Program-made: the position numbers and the translations under genes
Part shown: piece after piece, positions 46,403-58,439 of the stretch
Layout of the letters: each line of letters starts with the position of its first letter
How positions within the stretch are numbered: position 1 is the stretch's first letter
Notes under the pieces: generated by a model
Databases searched by the model: none
Told to the model about the DNA's origin: nothing
Seen by the model: only the letters and a program-made list of their open reading frames with translations
NCBI RefSeq assembly: GCF_950295315.1
Contig: NC_080175.1
Location: 68,734,857-68,798,856, forward strand
DNA: 64,000 nucleotides
Direction: 5' to 3'
Origin: Erinaceus europaeus
Lineage: Eukaryota; Chordata; Mammalia; Eulipotyphla; Erinaceidae

Positions 46403-46758
46403 TGGGGGTCAGGCGGTAGCACAGCGGGTTAAGCAGACATGGCGCAAAGCCTAAGAACCAGCACAGGGATCCTGGTTCGAGCCTCCATCTCCCCACCTGC
46501 AGGGGACTAGCTTCACAGGCAGTGAAGCAGGACTGCAGGTGTCTGTCTCTCTCCCACTCTATCTTCCCCTTCTCTCTCCATTTCTCTCTGTCCTATCCAG
46601 TAACAATGACATCAATAACAACAACAATAATAACTATAACAATGATTAAAAAAAAACAGCAAGGGCAACAAAGGGGGGGGGGCTTCAGGAGCAGTGGATT
46701 TGTGGTGCAGGCACCCAGGCCCCAGCAATAACCCTGGAGGCCAAAAAAAAAACCCCAA
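46403..46758 (+). mobile_element. Family A SINE, long 3' variant, full length
   Basis: A complete long copy: A box tagcacagcggg, B box ggttcgagcct (slightly altered), the family body, ACA/ATA tail, then the extra module (caggagcagtggatttgtgg, ccccagcaataaccctggag) and a final A run. A 13-bp direct repeat, aacttaagcctct, flanks it at 46390-46402 and 46759-46771. Confidence 0.96.
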
Positions 46759-46889
46759 AACTTAAGCCTCTCATGAAAAGATTTAATGATGCTTTTTGGA
46801 ACTTTAAAACTCATTTTGTATGACTTCTTTCCCCCTAAATTTATGAATTGCTTATATTGCTGCATGTTCCATCAATAAAATAATCTTAT

Positions 46890-47085
46890 TATTATAAGAC
46901 TGGCTTTGCTTTGCAAGGACTGTGTCTCTTTGTTCCAGCACTCACTTTTGACTAGAGTAGCCCTATGATATAGTTTGACATCAGGAAGCATGATAACTCC
47001 ATTCTTGTTCTTTTTCTCTTAGGATTACTTTGAAAATTTTAGATATTTTCTCATTTCAGATAATCTTTTGTTCTGTTCTCTTTAA
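46890..47085 (-). mobile_element. Old L1 ORF2 fragment
   Basis: The words gtagccctatgatatagttt, catcaggaagcatgataact and aggattactttgaaaatttt follow minus-strand L1 ORF2 order. Strongly decayed. Confidence 0.7.
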
Positions 47086-48290
47086 TATCCAAGTTCAGTG
47101 TTCAACAACTCATGTGGAAGCGACCAGCATGTGGAAGTTTGCTTCACTACCCAAATTAGTATTCAGGAATAGTTCTGTTAAGGATCACACCAGGCTAGTG
47201 GGAGTTTACTTGTGGAGCAACCTAGCAAGGTGAATGTGTTACATAATGGGTCAGAATGTATACCTGACTTCAGTAGTCTCTAGGCTTGCTGCATTATGAT
47301 CGTGTTGTTGTTTCATTATAATTCACTTCTGCGGCGTATTTTATGTCTCTACGTGAAGAAGATTTTTTATTTCTTTATTGTTTGGTGTATGTGTGTCTTG
47401 GGTACTGGCCTTGGGGAATCTGTTAATTTCTCCTAAGTTGTTTATTTCTTGATTAGTATTTTACACTTTCAACCAAGAAATTTTTTTGTATGTGTGTGCC
47501 AAATATGAAAATAAAAGAGCTTTGCTGAAGTGAATTGAGGTATGAATCTGTACCATCTCCCAGTCTTCTGGATGAAGAGACAGACGGATGAGGAATATGT
47601 GCAGAGCATCTGTACAGGAATCTGCTGGTCTACAGAGGGCAGGGCTTAAACATATAGAAAGGAAGCTGTCAGTATGTTAACAGCAGATTCTTTTTTTTTT
47701 TTTTTTTTTTTGCAGCTTCTTGGGCAGATTCTTAAAGAAAAGCAGTGGGACTTTGGCTGCTGAACCAAATATTCAGCTAACAGTTGTGCATAGTGTAGAT
47801 TATTAATAGAGATGGATTTTTGATTAAGCTGTGATAAAGAAAAATGTTTTAAAGCTTTCAATCTGAAAATTGTGGCATGGGCAAAATGCATGTGAAACAT
47901 ATATATCAATTTTCTTTTTCCTTTGTGAAGCAATGTGAAGTCAAATAATAGAACGGAGAAGTGACTTTGGCTGATGAATTCTGAAGGAAACCTCTCAGAT
48001 TCATACTTAAAGTAGATACTTCAGATAAATATAGCTTTCTTCTGAATGAGTATGCTTAACTTTGGGCGATCTCTGAAGTCAAAAGAAACATAAAATTTCA
48101 CATCGTTAGACATAGACTTTCAATTTATAATTGCCTCTTCTTGCCCCTGAGTTTGGCTGTTTTGGACAAAACTGATTAGCTGAATTACAAGCCATTTTTT
48201 TTTTTTTAGAGTAAGCCCAACAGACTCTGAATGTCTTAGGAACAAGCACTTATTTTATTTTATTTTTTATTGTGATTACTTTTATGTTAG
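47086..48290. other. Mostly unique sequence
   Basis: No gene is recognised. It holds the small poly-T insertion at 47693-47723 and a T run near 48195. Confidence 0.5.
47693..47723 (-). mobile_element. 31-bp poly(A)-type micro-insertion
   Basis: A T run of about 19 plus the dozen bases gcagcttcttgg is bounded by a perfect 10-bp direct repeat, gcagattctt, at 47683-47692 and 47724-47733. This is what an extremely truncated L1-mediated insertion on the minus strand would leave. Confidence 0.65.
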
Positions 48291-48303
48291 AAGTTCAGGA
48301 TGT

Positions 48304-48522
48304 TGGGGCCAGGTGGTGGCACAGTTGAGAGCACATGTCACAGTGCTGGAAGACCCAGGTTCACACCCGGTCTCCACCTGCAGGGGGAAAGTTTTACAAG
48401 TGGTGAAGCAGGGCTGCAGGTGTCTCTCAGTCTCTCTCCCTCTCTGTCTCCCCTTTTTCTCTCTCTATTTCCAGCTGTCTCCAACCAATAAATAAATAAA
48501 GATAATAAAAAAATTAAAAAGG
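48304..48522 (+). mobile_element. Family B SINE with target duplication
   Basis: Near-complete: ggggccaggtggtggcacag, ggttcacacccgg (B box with changes), cacctgcagggggaaag and AATAAATAAATAAAG tail. A 12-bp direct repeat, agttcaggatgt, flanks it at 48292-48303 and 48523-48534. Confidence 0.96.
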
Positions 48523-48589
48523 AGTTCAGGATGTCTCACGGGCTTATCAGAGATATGCTTAGATAAATGGAGAAAAGTTTTTAATGTTT

Positions 48590-48852
48590 ATTTATTCCCT
48601 TTTGTTGGCCCTGTTGTTTTACTGATGTCATTGTTGTTGGACAGGACAGAGAGAAATGGAGAGAGGAGGGGAAGACAGAGGGGGGGAAGGGGAAAGCAAG
48701 ACACCTGCAGACCTGTTTCACCGCCTGTGAAGTGACCCCCTTGCAGGTGGGGAGCCGAAGGCTCAAACCGGTTTCCTTCCACTGGTCCTTGCACTTCGCA
48801 CCACGTACGCATAACCCGTATGCATAACCCGCTGTGCTAACAGCCCGACTTT
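48590..48852 (-). mobile_element. Family A SINE
   Basis: Minus-strand copy with a well-kept body (acacctgcagacctgtttca, gcaggtggggagccgaaggc). The head contains a small internal duplication: cgcataacccg is followed by tgcataacccgctg. No clear target duplication could be read. Confidence 0.93.
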
Positions 48853-48859
48853 TAAAGAA

Positions 48860-49545
48860 AAGGCTTTAATGAAGTCATGTTTCACAGCATCTGTCTCAAA
48901 CTCCATCATGTTTGTTAACTCAGTTAGCAAAGCTGGTGCCACTTTGTGATGGTGGAACTTTAATAATTGCTTCCATTCCCCTCATCTAACTGTTGTGTCT
49001 AAGCAAAGTATTAATTTCTTCAGTACCAGAAAATTATGCAAAAAGGGTAAGTCGTGTGGCTGAATTCAGAGAAGAAAGTACCGAAAATGGAGTCATTCCT
49101 CAAGATTCTCTCTTTCTGTCCTTAATACTCTGAAAGTTGAGCTTATTGCGTTTATTTCTGTAGAAATTGCATAAATTTCCATGCCATCTAGGACATGAGC
49201 TATCTTTATATTCCTTGTGACAGGCAACATGCACACAAAAGACATCTACTATCTGTTTGATGGAACTACATAATTTGTACAAGCAACATTATGTGATTCA
49301 GTCTACTACTCAGAAATAATTAAACTAGCAATAAGAAGTGACTTAATAGAGAAAATGGTTGAATGAAGAAATAAATTATTCCTTCATTTTCTGGTCTGAA
49401 CTTTATCATATAACTTTGAGATTTTACTGTGTAATGGACCATATTCAGGCTACTTATTCCAGAACATTGTCTCTGAACCTTTTTGCTTACACATTTTGAT
49501 TAGTCAAAACATGTTTGATGCAACACATTATTTAAACAAAAGCAA
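48860..49545. other. Unique sequence, nothing recognised
   Basis: No repeat hallmark or coding signature. Confidence 0.5.
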
Positions 49546-49554
49546 GCAAATAAA

Positions 49555-49672
49555 ACAAAAACCAGAGCACTGCTCAGCTCTGATTTATGGTTATACCTGG
49601 GATTGAACCAGGGAAATCCAAGCCTCTGGTGTGAAAGTCTTTAGCAACACCACTGTTCTATCGCCTGGCCTC
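49555..49672 (-). mobile_element. Family C SINE
   Basis: Shows aaccagagcactgctcagct, ctgggattgaaccagggaaa and ccactgttctatcgcctggc. Confidence 0.88.
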
Positions 49673-49679
49673 CAAAATG

Positions 49680-50065
49680 TGTTTAATTATAACTTACATA
49701 TTAAATGTTGCTACTACACTAAGGTACTCGTATTATCCTGTGAATCATGTATCCATCCGCAGGGATATGTATACCTCATTTTGGAAAACACCATTTACTG
49801 TTGAGTTTTCTGATTTTCTCAACTATAGTTTTACTATAGCTGACCTTCAGAATCAATTAGTCTGAATAATTGCATCCAAAAATATAACTTCTGTGTAAAG
49901 GTTTAACGATGGAGCAAGTGACATTTCCCATGTATGTACGTATTAGTGAACCAACAAAGGTGAGCTACTGGTAGGCAAGTAAATGTCTCTTTTGAAAATA
50001 TATTTCAATCCAGTAAAATATAGCTACTATTATCCCAGGTTATGGTGTTTTCAATTTGAAGTTGA

Positions 50066-50107
<42 letters not shown>

Positions 50108-50178
50108 TTGCTGTGTATTCTAAGTAGGACTTCTGATGTATACAGCTTGTACAGTCTCATAAAAAGTCTTTACTGCTG
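49680..50178. other. Unique sequence with a TA microsatellite
   Basis: A TA run occupies about 50067-50101. Nothing else is recognised. Confidence 0.6.
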
Positions 50179-50463
50179 GGAGTCGGGCTGTAGCACAGCG
50201 GGTTAAGTGCAGGTGGCGCAAAGCACAAGGACCGGCATAAGGATCCCGGTTCGAACCCCGGCTCCCCACCTGAAGGGGAGTCGCTTCACAGGCGGTGAAG
50301 CAGGTCTGCAGGTGTCTATCTTCTCTCCTCCTCTCTGTCGTCCCCTCCTCTCTCTGTTTCTCTCTGTCCTATCCAACAACGACAACAACAATAACTACAA
50401 CAATAAAACAACAAGGGCAACAAAAGGGAATAAATAAATAAAATAAATATTAAAAAAAAAGAA
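50179..50463 (+). mobile_element. Family A SINE, full length, 18-bp target duplication
   Basis: Intact Pol III boxes (tagcacagcggg and ggttcgaacccc), full body and AATAAATAAATAAA tail. A perfect 18-bp direct repeat, aaaaagtctttactgctg, flanks it at 50161-50178 and 50464-50481. With 6534-6821 this is the best-preserved SINE in the window. Confidence 0.98.
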
Positions 50464-50481
50464 AAAAAGTCTTTACTGCTG

Positions 50482-51735
50482 TAGCCTACTGATGTAGGCC
50501 CCTATAGTATATATTGTTTCACTCGTACCACAGTTATAACCATGTACTTCATTTGCTGAGAAGTGATTGAGCTGGATGATTTGCTAAGCTTGGATCTAAG
50601 ATTAGTTCTTTTAAGTCATTGAAGAACGTAAGAACTTGAAAGCCACCCTTTTCATCTGTGTAAGTAGTAACCACAGAATCAAAATTATTAATTTTAAGTG
50701 AAAATTAAAAAAAAATACTAGAGGAAGAGAAACTGAGACTTCAAATTGTCCTTTAAAATTGACTCCTTTGTTCAGTGTGGTGACTGATGTCACTCATCTG
50801 TCACTTGCTTTGATAATTCTCTTGGCAAGAGTTCCTCTCCATTAGGCTCAGAGGGTGATATCATCACTGTTCCTATGATTAAATGACACTTAGTGATATG
50901 CATTTCCCAAATTGTGTAATATCTTCCTAGTATGTCATCACTATCTCTACTTTATAGTCAGAACACAGGCAAATTTGGCTCTGCAGTGAAGAGTTCAGAT
51001 AGATAAATATGAGAAGTGGAGGTTTTAATTTGGCACTGGCATTGTTTAACATTCATAAAAATTGTTTTACTGCCCAGATGTTGGACATTTATTAATTATC
51101 AGATTGGCTCTTGGGTCTGGTTCTTGCAAGCACTAGAGTGTATGCCAGATGCTAAATAACCTTTTGTCATTTTGCTGAATAAAGGATTGTTTGTGTTCTC
51201 CATTTGATGAATTATCTCTGTGCCTTGTCGTCATAAAAGGATACTCATCTTGCTCACTGGCCTGGTAGGAGATGAGAAGGCCCCGGAGGAGCACGGAGAG
51301 TGTTTCCTTCCATCCACAAATCATGTGTAATATATATGCTGTGAGTCCTGCCTGATAATGAATGTGAAAAGAACCCAGGACAAATCTAAAGCCTTTTTTG
51401 GTTACTACTACTACTTGAAATATAGATTATTACAGATTTGTCATAGTAAACATATGCTTTCACCCATACTAAATTATCTTCAGTCCAGCACCCAGCTGTA
51501 ACCTCTCAACTGGTGTACTTTTGTGTGTGCTATGAACCTCAAGGGAGAAACTTCAAATTCTAGTGAAGTAAAAATAATACCAACAAGTTTATGATTACTA
51601 GTATATTATGGGGTTTTATGCTGACATTTGATATCTAAACATTATTGGACATTAAAGAGAAAAAGCTAAGTGACTCCTTAAAGCCATGATAGTTGTGCCA
51701 GATACATGTCCAAACCTGCAAGTGCAGAGATTGTT
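50482..51735. other. Unique sequence, nothing recognised
   Basis: No repeat hallmark. A GC-richer patch near 51260-51310 lies in a 63-residue minus frame (51133-51324) that has no motif I know; an exon cannot be excluded but is not supported. Confidence 0.45.
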
Positions 51736-51739
51736 TTGT

Positions 51740-52255
51740 TGTATTCCATTCACCCCAAATTTATGAGTAAACCTTGTGCTTTCCCAGTAGTTTTAGATTC
51801 ACAGCAGAATTGAACACAATGGACAGAGTTTTTACATATAACTCCTTTCTCCACGATTCCTTGCTATTGTTATCCAACTTTACAGGGGGTTAGTTGTTAG
51901 AATTCATGTATCTATGCTAGCACCTCATTTTTAGTCAGAGTCCATAGTGTGCATTCAGATCCACCCTGGTATATTTCATGGGTTAGAACAGAAGTATAAT
52001 GACATGCATCCACCATCCTGGTGTCATGCTGACTACAGTCTTATTGCCCACAATCTGTCTTCTGCATAGTTATCAGTGTCCCCTGCATAATTATCAGTGC
52101 CCTCTGCTCTTCCTATCTTCACAGATCATAGAGGACTGATACATTTTTTACATTTTCATAATTTTGCCTTTTCCGTAGTGTCAAATAGTTGCAAATAAAC
52201 AGTATGTAGCCTTTTCTTAATGGTTTCTTCCACTTAGTAACATGCATTTAATGCT
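51740..52255 (-). mobile_element. Ancient L1 3' end (L1M-type)
   Basis: The order cagtagttttagattcacag, catagtgtgcattcagatcc, tataatgacatgcatccacc, ttttgccttttccgtagtgt and cacttagtaacatgcattta matches the 3' region of old eutherian L1 elements on the minus strand. Confidence 0.8.
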
Positions 52256-53561
52256 TTTTCCATCTTTATTTATTGATATAGCGTTGGTTTAAAAGACTAT
52301 ATTTGTTTTAGAGGTATAATTTCACACCTCTTCAAAACGTATGTTCCGACACCTCACCCACCACCAAACTGCCAGTTTCTTTTCATCACAATCCAGTGGA
52401 CTTTCTCTCGAATCTTCCACACATCACCCACCTCAGTTCTGTGTCCAGAATCTTAAGGAGTATTTTTTTTTGTTTGATGTTGTCTGTTTCTTTGCTTTGT
52501 TTCCTATATGCCACAGTGAGTGAAGTCATTTGGTGTCTTTCTCTTTTTGACTGAAATGACTAAGTAAAACCTCCTTCCAGTTTTGTTAATGTTGTTGCAA
52601 AAGACAAAACTTATTTTTTCTTATAGCTGGGTCATATTACTCTCTCCCCCCCCTCTTTGTAGTTATTATAATTAATGGGTCTACACTAACATATATTACT
52701 ACTATTATATTTTTTCCTGGATTTGAACAGAAGTATAGCAATAAAAATCCACTATCTTTATGTGTTCACTTATCATTGAGTACTTGGTTTGATTCCACTG
52801 CAGTGAACATGGGTTTATATATGTCTTTTTGGATTCCTGTTTATATGCTTTTTGGACAGATGCTTAAGAAAGGAAGTCTTTGACCATATGGCGGGTCTAT
52901 TTTTTCATATTTTGAAAAATCTATATATTATTTTCCCAAGGATCTGGATAAATGTACATTCTCAATAATTGTACATGTTCCTTTTTGTCTCCACTCTTAC
53001 CAGAACTTGTTGATTCTGGTCTTTTGATACAGACCTTTTCTTTCAAGATTGATGATGAGAGATATCATTGTCATTTTGATTTTTAGTGCCTGATAATAAA
53101 TTATAATGAGCATTTTTCAGCTTATCTATAGTCCATCTGTTAAGTCTTCTTTGGTGAAGTGTTTGGCTTTTTTATCCCATTTGGCTTTCTGTTGAATTCT
53201 GTGATTTTTTTTTCCACATAAGACATTAGCCCCTTTTCAGATGTATAGTAGTGAATGTTTTCTTTTACTCAATTAGTAGGCTTACAGTATTTCATTGGCA
53301 GTGATAGAACTATTTTGTTTTGATGTAATCCCATTTGTTAGTCGTACTCTTGTTTATTTTGCCACTGAAGTTGAATCTCTGAAGGCACTACTGAAGCCAG
53401 TACAATGGAGTGTTTTGCCTGTTTCCTTCAATTTTTTGTTATTCTTTTTGTCTGATATTACACCTTTAATCTATTTTGATTTGTTCTTTATATGTGGTGT
53501 GAGGTCCTGACTATTAATATTCCTTTATTGTCTACTGAAGGTACATAGACACATCACTTTT
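52256..53561 (-). pseudogene. Old L1 3' UTR and ORF2 C-terminal remnant
   Basis: Begins with an L1 3' UTR-like block (tgatatagcgttggtttaaa, cacccaccaccaaactgcc) and continues through decayed ORF2 order (cactgcagtgaacatgggtt, gtgaatgttttcttttactc, tttgatgtaatcccatttgt). No usable frame remains. Confidence 0.75.
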
Positions 53562-53577
53562 TGATATTCTTTTTTTT

Positions 53578-53853
53578 AAATATTTATCTATTCCCTTTTG
53601 TTGCCCTTGTTGTTTTATTGTAGTTTTTATTGTTGTTATTGATGTCGTCATTTTTGGATAGGACTGAGAGAAATGGAGAGAGGAGGGAAAGACAGAGACG
53701 GGAGAGAAAGATAGATACCTGCAGACCTGCTTTATTACCTGTGAAGTGACTCCCCTGCAGGTGGGGAGCAAGGGGCTCGGACAGGGATCCTCACAACCAT
53801 CCTTGTGCTTTGCGCCTTGTGCTCTTAACCTGCTGTGCTACCGCCTGACTCCC
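53578..53853 (-). mobile_element. Family A SINE with target duplication
   Basis: Minus-strand copy (acctgcagacctgctttatt, gcaggtggggagcaaggggc, ttaacctgctgtgctaccgc). A 16-bp repeat, tgatattctttttttt, lies at 53562-53577 and 53854-53869. It inserted at the left target repeat of the adjacent L1. Confidence 0.95.
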
Positions 53854-53869
53854 TGATATTCTTTTTTTT

Positions 53870-56551
53870 TTTTTTTTAACACTTTTTGTATATGTATATA
53901 TAAAATGGAAACATTGAAAGACTATAGGATAAGAGGGGTATATTTCTACAAAATTCCCACCATCTCTGTATCCCATCCCCTTCCTTGATAGCTTTCATAT
54001 TCTTTAACCCTCTGGGAGCATGGATCCAGGATCATTATGTAGTGCAGAAGGTAGAAGGTCTGACTTCTGTAATTGCTACCCCGCTGAACAGGGGTATTGA
54101 CAGGTCAGTCCATACTCCCAACCTGTTTCTCTATTTTCCTAGGGGGGCAGGAAAGTGGGGAGGTGGGACTCCAAGACACATTGGTGTGGTTATCTGCACG
54201 GGGAAGTCAGGCTGGCATCATGGTATCATCTGGAACCTGGTGGATGAAAAAGAGTTAAAATATAAAGCAGAACAAATTGTTGACTAATCATGAGCCTAAA
54301 AGGCAAGAATATTGCAGATGAAGATTTGGGGGTCTCCATTTTGGAAAAAGCTAGTAGATCTATTTTAGGTATATTCCAAGGGGCCTATGATTTTACTGTT
54401 TTTTTTTTCTAAGCCTGACATCTAAAATGCAGGTGGACCCAAGGTATTGTCTGCAGAGATGGTATCATAGTTGGAAAAAGGATAAGAAAGCTAGATTAGG
54501 GGAGAGAGTAGCTCCCAAACATGAGAAAAAGTATATAAATTGTTAACTGTAAACCCTATCGATTTTAACTGGGGCCTATATTCAACACAGGAGTCTGTGT
54601 AACCTCTGCATCACTGTAGATCTGAGCTCACATTCTGTGGTCATGGCTAGGAACATACCAGACTGCACTAATTTCAGGACCCATCTTCTTCGGGTAGTAG
54701 GTAGAGTATGTTGTCCATTCTCCCTTCTGAGAATGGGACATTTTCTACCATTGTTAATCCACATTGAAGGCAAGATCCCATAGGGGGTCACAAAGGGGTC
54801 CATTGTGTTGTTCATGATGGAGACTACCAGTGACAGTGGTCAGAGGGATCTGTTAGAGGTCTAGGCCCATCGTGTCTGTGTAGGAATCCCAGGACTCCTT
54901 GAAAAGGTCCCCATGTGATGGGGTGACCTAGTAGTGACCAGAGTCATCATTAAAGTATGCCAGTCTCTTGCCCTTATACAGCTTTTGTAATCCTTACTTT
55001 AGTCTGACAAGGTTGGCTTTGGAGTGATTTGGGGAAGTGAAATAGGAAATAGAAGAATAGGGTGTCTAGGTCTAAGTAGAAACTATTTGATTATGTACTT
55101 TATGGTGTCTTTTTTAGTTCTTTCTACTTGCTGCATTTATTGACTCACTGCTAACTATTGTGCTATTGATTTAAGGTATATATTTTATATATTTTCCCCC
55201 AACTTGTGGATACATGTGTCCATAAGCCCTATCTCATGGGCCCTGGTCTCTATCTAGGTTCTGAGGCTTTGTTACAAAGTGCACCACTGGATATGGAATT
55301 AAGGGGTCCTATGAGGTAGGAAAGGTGTTACAGAGTAATGAAGCTGAAGGGTTGATATTCCATGCCTGACATCTCTGAACATGATTTGAAGTGAAACATG
55401 TCAAGGTGATGCTGGTTGCATTGAATAGGGTGGGATCAGAAGATGCAGTATCAATTGGTATAAATTGAGAGAAGCATGCAGGAAAGTGAACCCACCCTAG
55501 AGGTTCAAGGACTGGGAGAAATATGGGTTTTGTAGGGAGTGGGGAAGATTTTTACTCTTAGTGTTTAAGAAGGCAATAGTTATTGCTATAACCAAATTAT
55601 TTGACAATTGATGTGGAGAATGGCCCACTGTCTGGGAAGTCCAGGCTATTATTTCCATGAGAGTCTGAGAGGGTTGACCCTGAGCTCCTCCTCAGAAGAG
55701 GTGGTAGGCAGGTCCTCGCCTGACCTTGTGACCTTATGATGGGTGGGATTTTCCAGACTGGGAACCTTCCTGCACATGCTTCCTCATTCTCTTTGAACAA
55801 AGGCCATGAATTACTATGGCCAACTGAAACCCACCGCAAATATCCTGGCTTTGCTCAACTCTCCCCTTCCCACCTGCCCTGAGCTGCTTGTAATTTACCC
55901 TTAGAGAAAAAAGCCTACCCGTGTGTTATGAGTTCATGACCAGACTTCATACGTTAACTTTCCAGTTGTGATCAAATACTTGATAGGTCAAGATTTAACT
56001 CTATATTGTGTATGGATTAATGAGTAACTCAACCTTTTTTCTAAACTTTGAGTTATCTGCTTGCTTGTACCTGCAATAAACGAGCTGTCTCTCTGAAGCT
56101 TCTCCCAGAGGAGGTTGTGATTGATTCTTCCTAGTCACCAGGGACCCCCAGGACCCTCTAGGGGCCATCCCGGTCTCTTCCACCAGTGGCCAGGGAGGAG
56201 GAGAGCCTAGGAGAACCCACAAATTGGGTTAACTTTGAAAATCCCGTTGTTAGGATAGCTGTACCATATAAGACCTCAACATAAGTTACGTCCTTTAAAG
56301 CTATTTACATATAGCTGTATCTTATAAAGTGACGCCACCAGTTGCTTCTGTTTTCCCTGGTCTAAGCTTTTAGGTGATTTAATATTTCAAAGAACAAGTC
56401 ATTATTAGAGATGTATTAACAATTTGAGCCCACTGTTAAAATTCAATCTGATTACCAATTTGAAGTCTTAAGTGCTTAGACTGAAGGAATCTATATTCAT
56501 GTCTATGGCCTATGCATCAAAAAGTTTTAGACATTCAATCCATTTCTCCCC
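53870..56551 (-). mobile_element. L1 3' UTR-only insertion, split by a solo LTR
   Basis: A minus-strand L1 copy containing only 3' UTR (about 2.07 kb without the LTR). It runs from the A-rich end at 53870 through ctctgggagcatggatcc, gatctgagctcacattctg and the accaaattatttgacaattg block, resuming after the LTR with gggttaactttgaaaatccc. The target word gatattcttttt recurs on both sides (53855-53866 and 56552-56563). This UTR is longer than that of the 61 kb copy. Confidence 0.88.
55612..56221 (+). mobile_element. Solo LTR of an endogenous retrovirus
   Basis: A 610-bp unit beginning TGTGGAGAATGG and ending AACCCACA (TG...CA ends). A polyadenylation signal aataaa lies at 56075-56080, about 140 bp before the 3' end, followed by a CT-rich U5. 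Flanks aattga (55606-55611) and aattgg (56222-56227) look like a 6-bp target duplication with one change. L1 3' UTR sequence is continuous across it when removed. No retroviral genes accompany it. Confidence 0.85.
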
Positions 56552-56563
56552 GATATTCTTTTT

Positions 56564-57350
56564 AAATATATACATTTAGTGTAATGCTTTATCTCTTTAT
56601 ATGATTTTGCTGTATCCAGAATGTTTTCTAAGTGGTATTTCCATTTAGCTCAACATTTAAATTTTTTTCTTTGAGTTTTTTTCCCCCCCATTGGCTCAGC
56701 TGTTATTTAGAAATGTGTTATTTAGTCTACAACTCTTTTTAAGGTTTCCGTTTACTTGTGAGCTATCTCCTTGAAATATTAATTTTATGATAGAGATAAA
56801 GACACTAGAGCACTTTGCTGATGTATGCAGTTCCAGAGATTTTACTCAAGTTCTCATGCACCTAAGTTCTGTGTTTCAACACCTCACTGGCCTGTTATTA
56901 AATTTTAATTTGATTTAATTTTGATTTGAGAGCAGAAACAGGCTGGTTTCTATTTTCTTAGTTGTGAATGTATGTTGTATAGTACAGAATATCAGTTTTT
57001 GAATATTCCTTGTAATCTGGAGAGTCATGTGTAACCTGTTGTTCTTAGATAAACTAGTCTATATGTGCCAGTTAAATACAGCTTATTGATGGTGCTGCAT
57101 TGTACATCTATGCCCTATCGATCATCTGCTTGCTTGATCTGTGCATTTCTAGCCAGTGATAGACACTTCTAGATTGAGGAGGATTGAGGGCTCCAACTAG
57201 AATTGTGAATTCCCTGTTTTCTCTTTGAAATTCTATCAGTTTTTGCCTTCTGGGTTTTGATGCTGATGCTATGTACATATCCATTATGATTTGTGTGTCT
57301 GCCTGGTGTCTTGACTCCTGTATCATTATGCGTGGCTCCTCATGACTGTT
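56564..57350 (-). pseudogene. Old L1 ORF2 N-terminal half remnant
   Basis: The words gattttgctgtatccagaat, ctacaactctttttaaggtt and cttgtaatctggagagtcat follow minus-strand L1 ORF2 order toward the endonuclease. Likely the continuation of the 52.3-53.6 kb element, separated by the later L1 UTR and SINE insertions. Confidence 0.65.
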
Positions 57351-57609
57351 ATATATTTCCTTGCTCTTCCCCTGTAAACATATAGTGCTTAAGTGAAGTA
57401 GTGCTGGAATGCAGGAGTTTGAGTAGGAGACTTAGTTGGAGAATAGAGACAAACTTCTCACTGCTCTCACTGATTTCCCAACCAGATGCAATATGAATTC
57501 TTCATGCATACTTCTTGATGAGATTGCTTGTACAAAATCTAGTGAATTATCTTCCTTTTCCCCCTAAACTATATTTGCTATATATTTTACTAGTTTTTTA
57601 ATTAATTTT

Positions 57610-57765
57610 TTTTTCTGATAGGAGGAGAGGAATGGGGGGAGGAGGGGGTAGAAACTCAGCACCAAAGCTTCCTTTAATGCAGTTGGGACCAGTTTCAATC
57701 CTAGGCCTGCACATGACAAAGCAGCACACTATACAAGTGAGCTGTTTTGCTGGATCTTTCTTTCT
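57610..57765 (-). mobile_element. Old SINE fragment
   Basis: Starts with a GGA-rich block and shows gaccagtttcaatcctaggc and acactatacaagtgagctgt, the order of an old minus-strand SINE. Confidence 0.55.
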
Positions 57766-57769
57766 TTGA

Positions 57770-58435
57770 AATCTTTTCACTTTTCACTTTATGTGATATT
57801 GCGGTCTCCATATTCTCCAACGTTCTCCCATTTCTTACGTTTTCAGATATTCTATCCTCTTTATGCCCTATAAATTGTAGTTCTTTTCTTTATTACTTCT
57901 TCATTACTTTCTCTTCTCCTTTCACACTTGCTTGGAGCAGTCACATCTACTCTCATGGCTTAAACTTCAGCTTTTTTAGTTACCCCACACCCATACATCT
58001 AATTAAGGTCAATCTCTATAAACTCCAAACTAGCATATATTCTTTAGAACACCCTCAATTCATTGTGTAAAATGCAGGTTTTAATTATTTCTTCATAGCT
58101 CTGGTACTTTTTTCTGTTCTTATCTCAGTGAATGACATAGCCGTGCCATGTTGCTCTAGAAGAGAAATTTAGAATAATGTTGAACTCCTTTTGTCCTCTC
58201 ATTTTCACTTATTCAACCATTCACCTAATTTTGTATATGTAAGGTGGATATTCATAGCATGTGTCTGTTCTAGAAGCTCTCCTAGTGTCCAGTGTCCACT
58301 GCATTATAAGATTTACCACTGCTCCATCACTGCTTGATTTGTCTCTATTTAGACTGCTAGAGAGAGAAGACCTTGACTCTTGCCACTATAGTGTCTCTGG
58401 AATGTAACTCACTTTTTGGCATGGAATGGGTAGTT
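57770..58435. other. No gene recognised
   Basis: AT- and CT-biased unique sequence. The 107-residue plus frame at 57747-58070 is Ser/Phe/Leu-rich from composition and has no domain. Confidence 0.45.
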
Positions 58436-58439
58436 ACAA

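Noticed and set aside
51133..51324. Possible exon in a GC-richer patch
   Set aside because: A 63-codon minus frame without known motif or convincing splice sites; conservation data would be needed.
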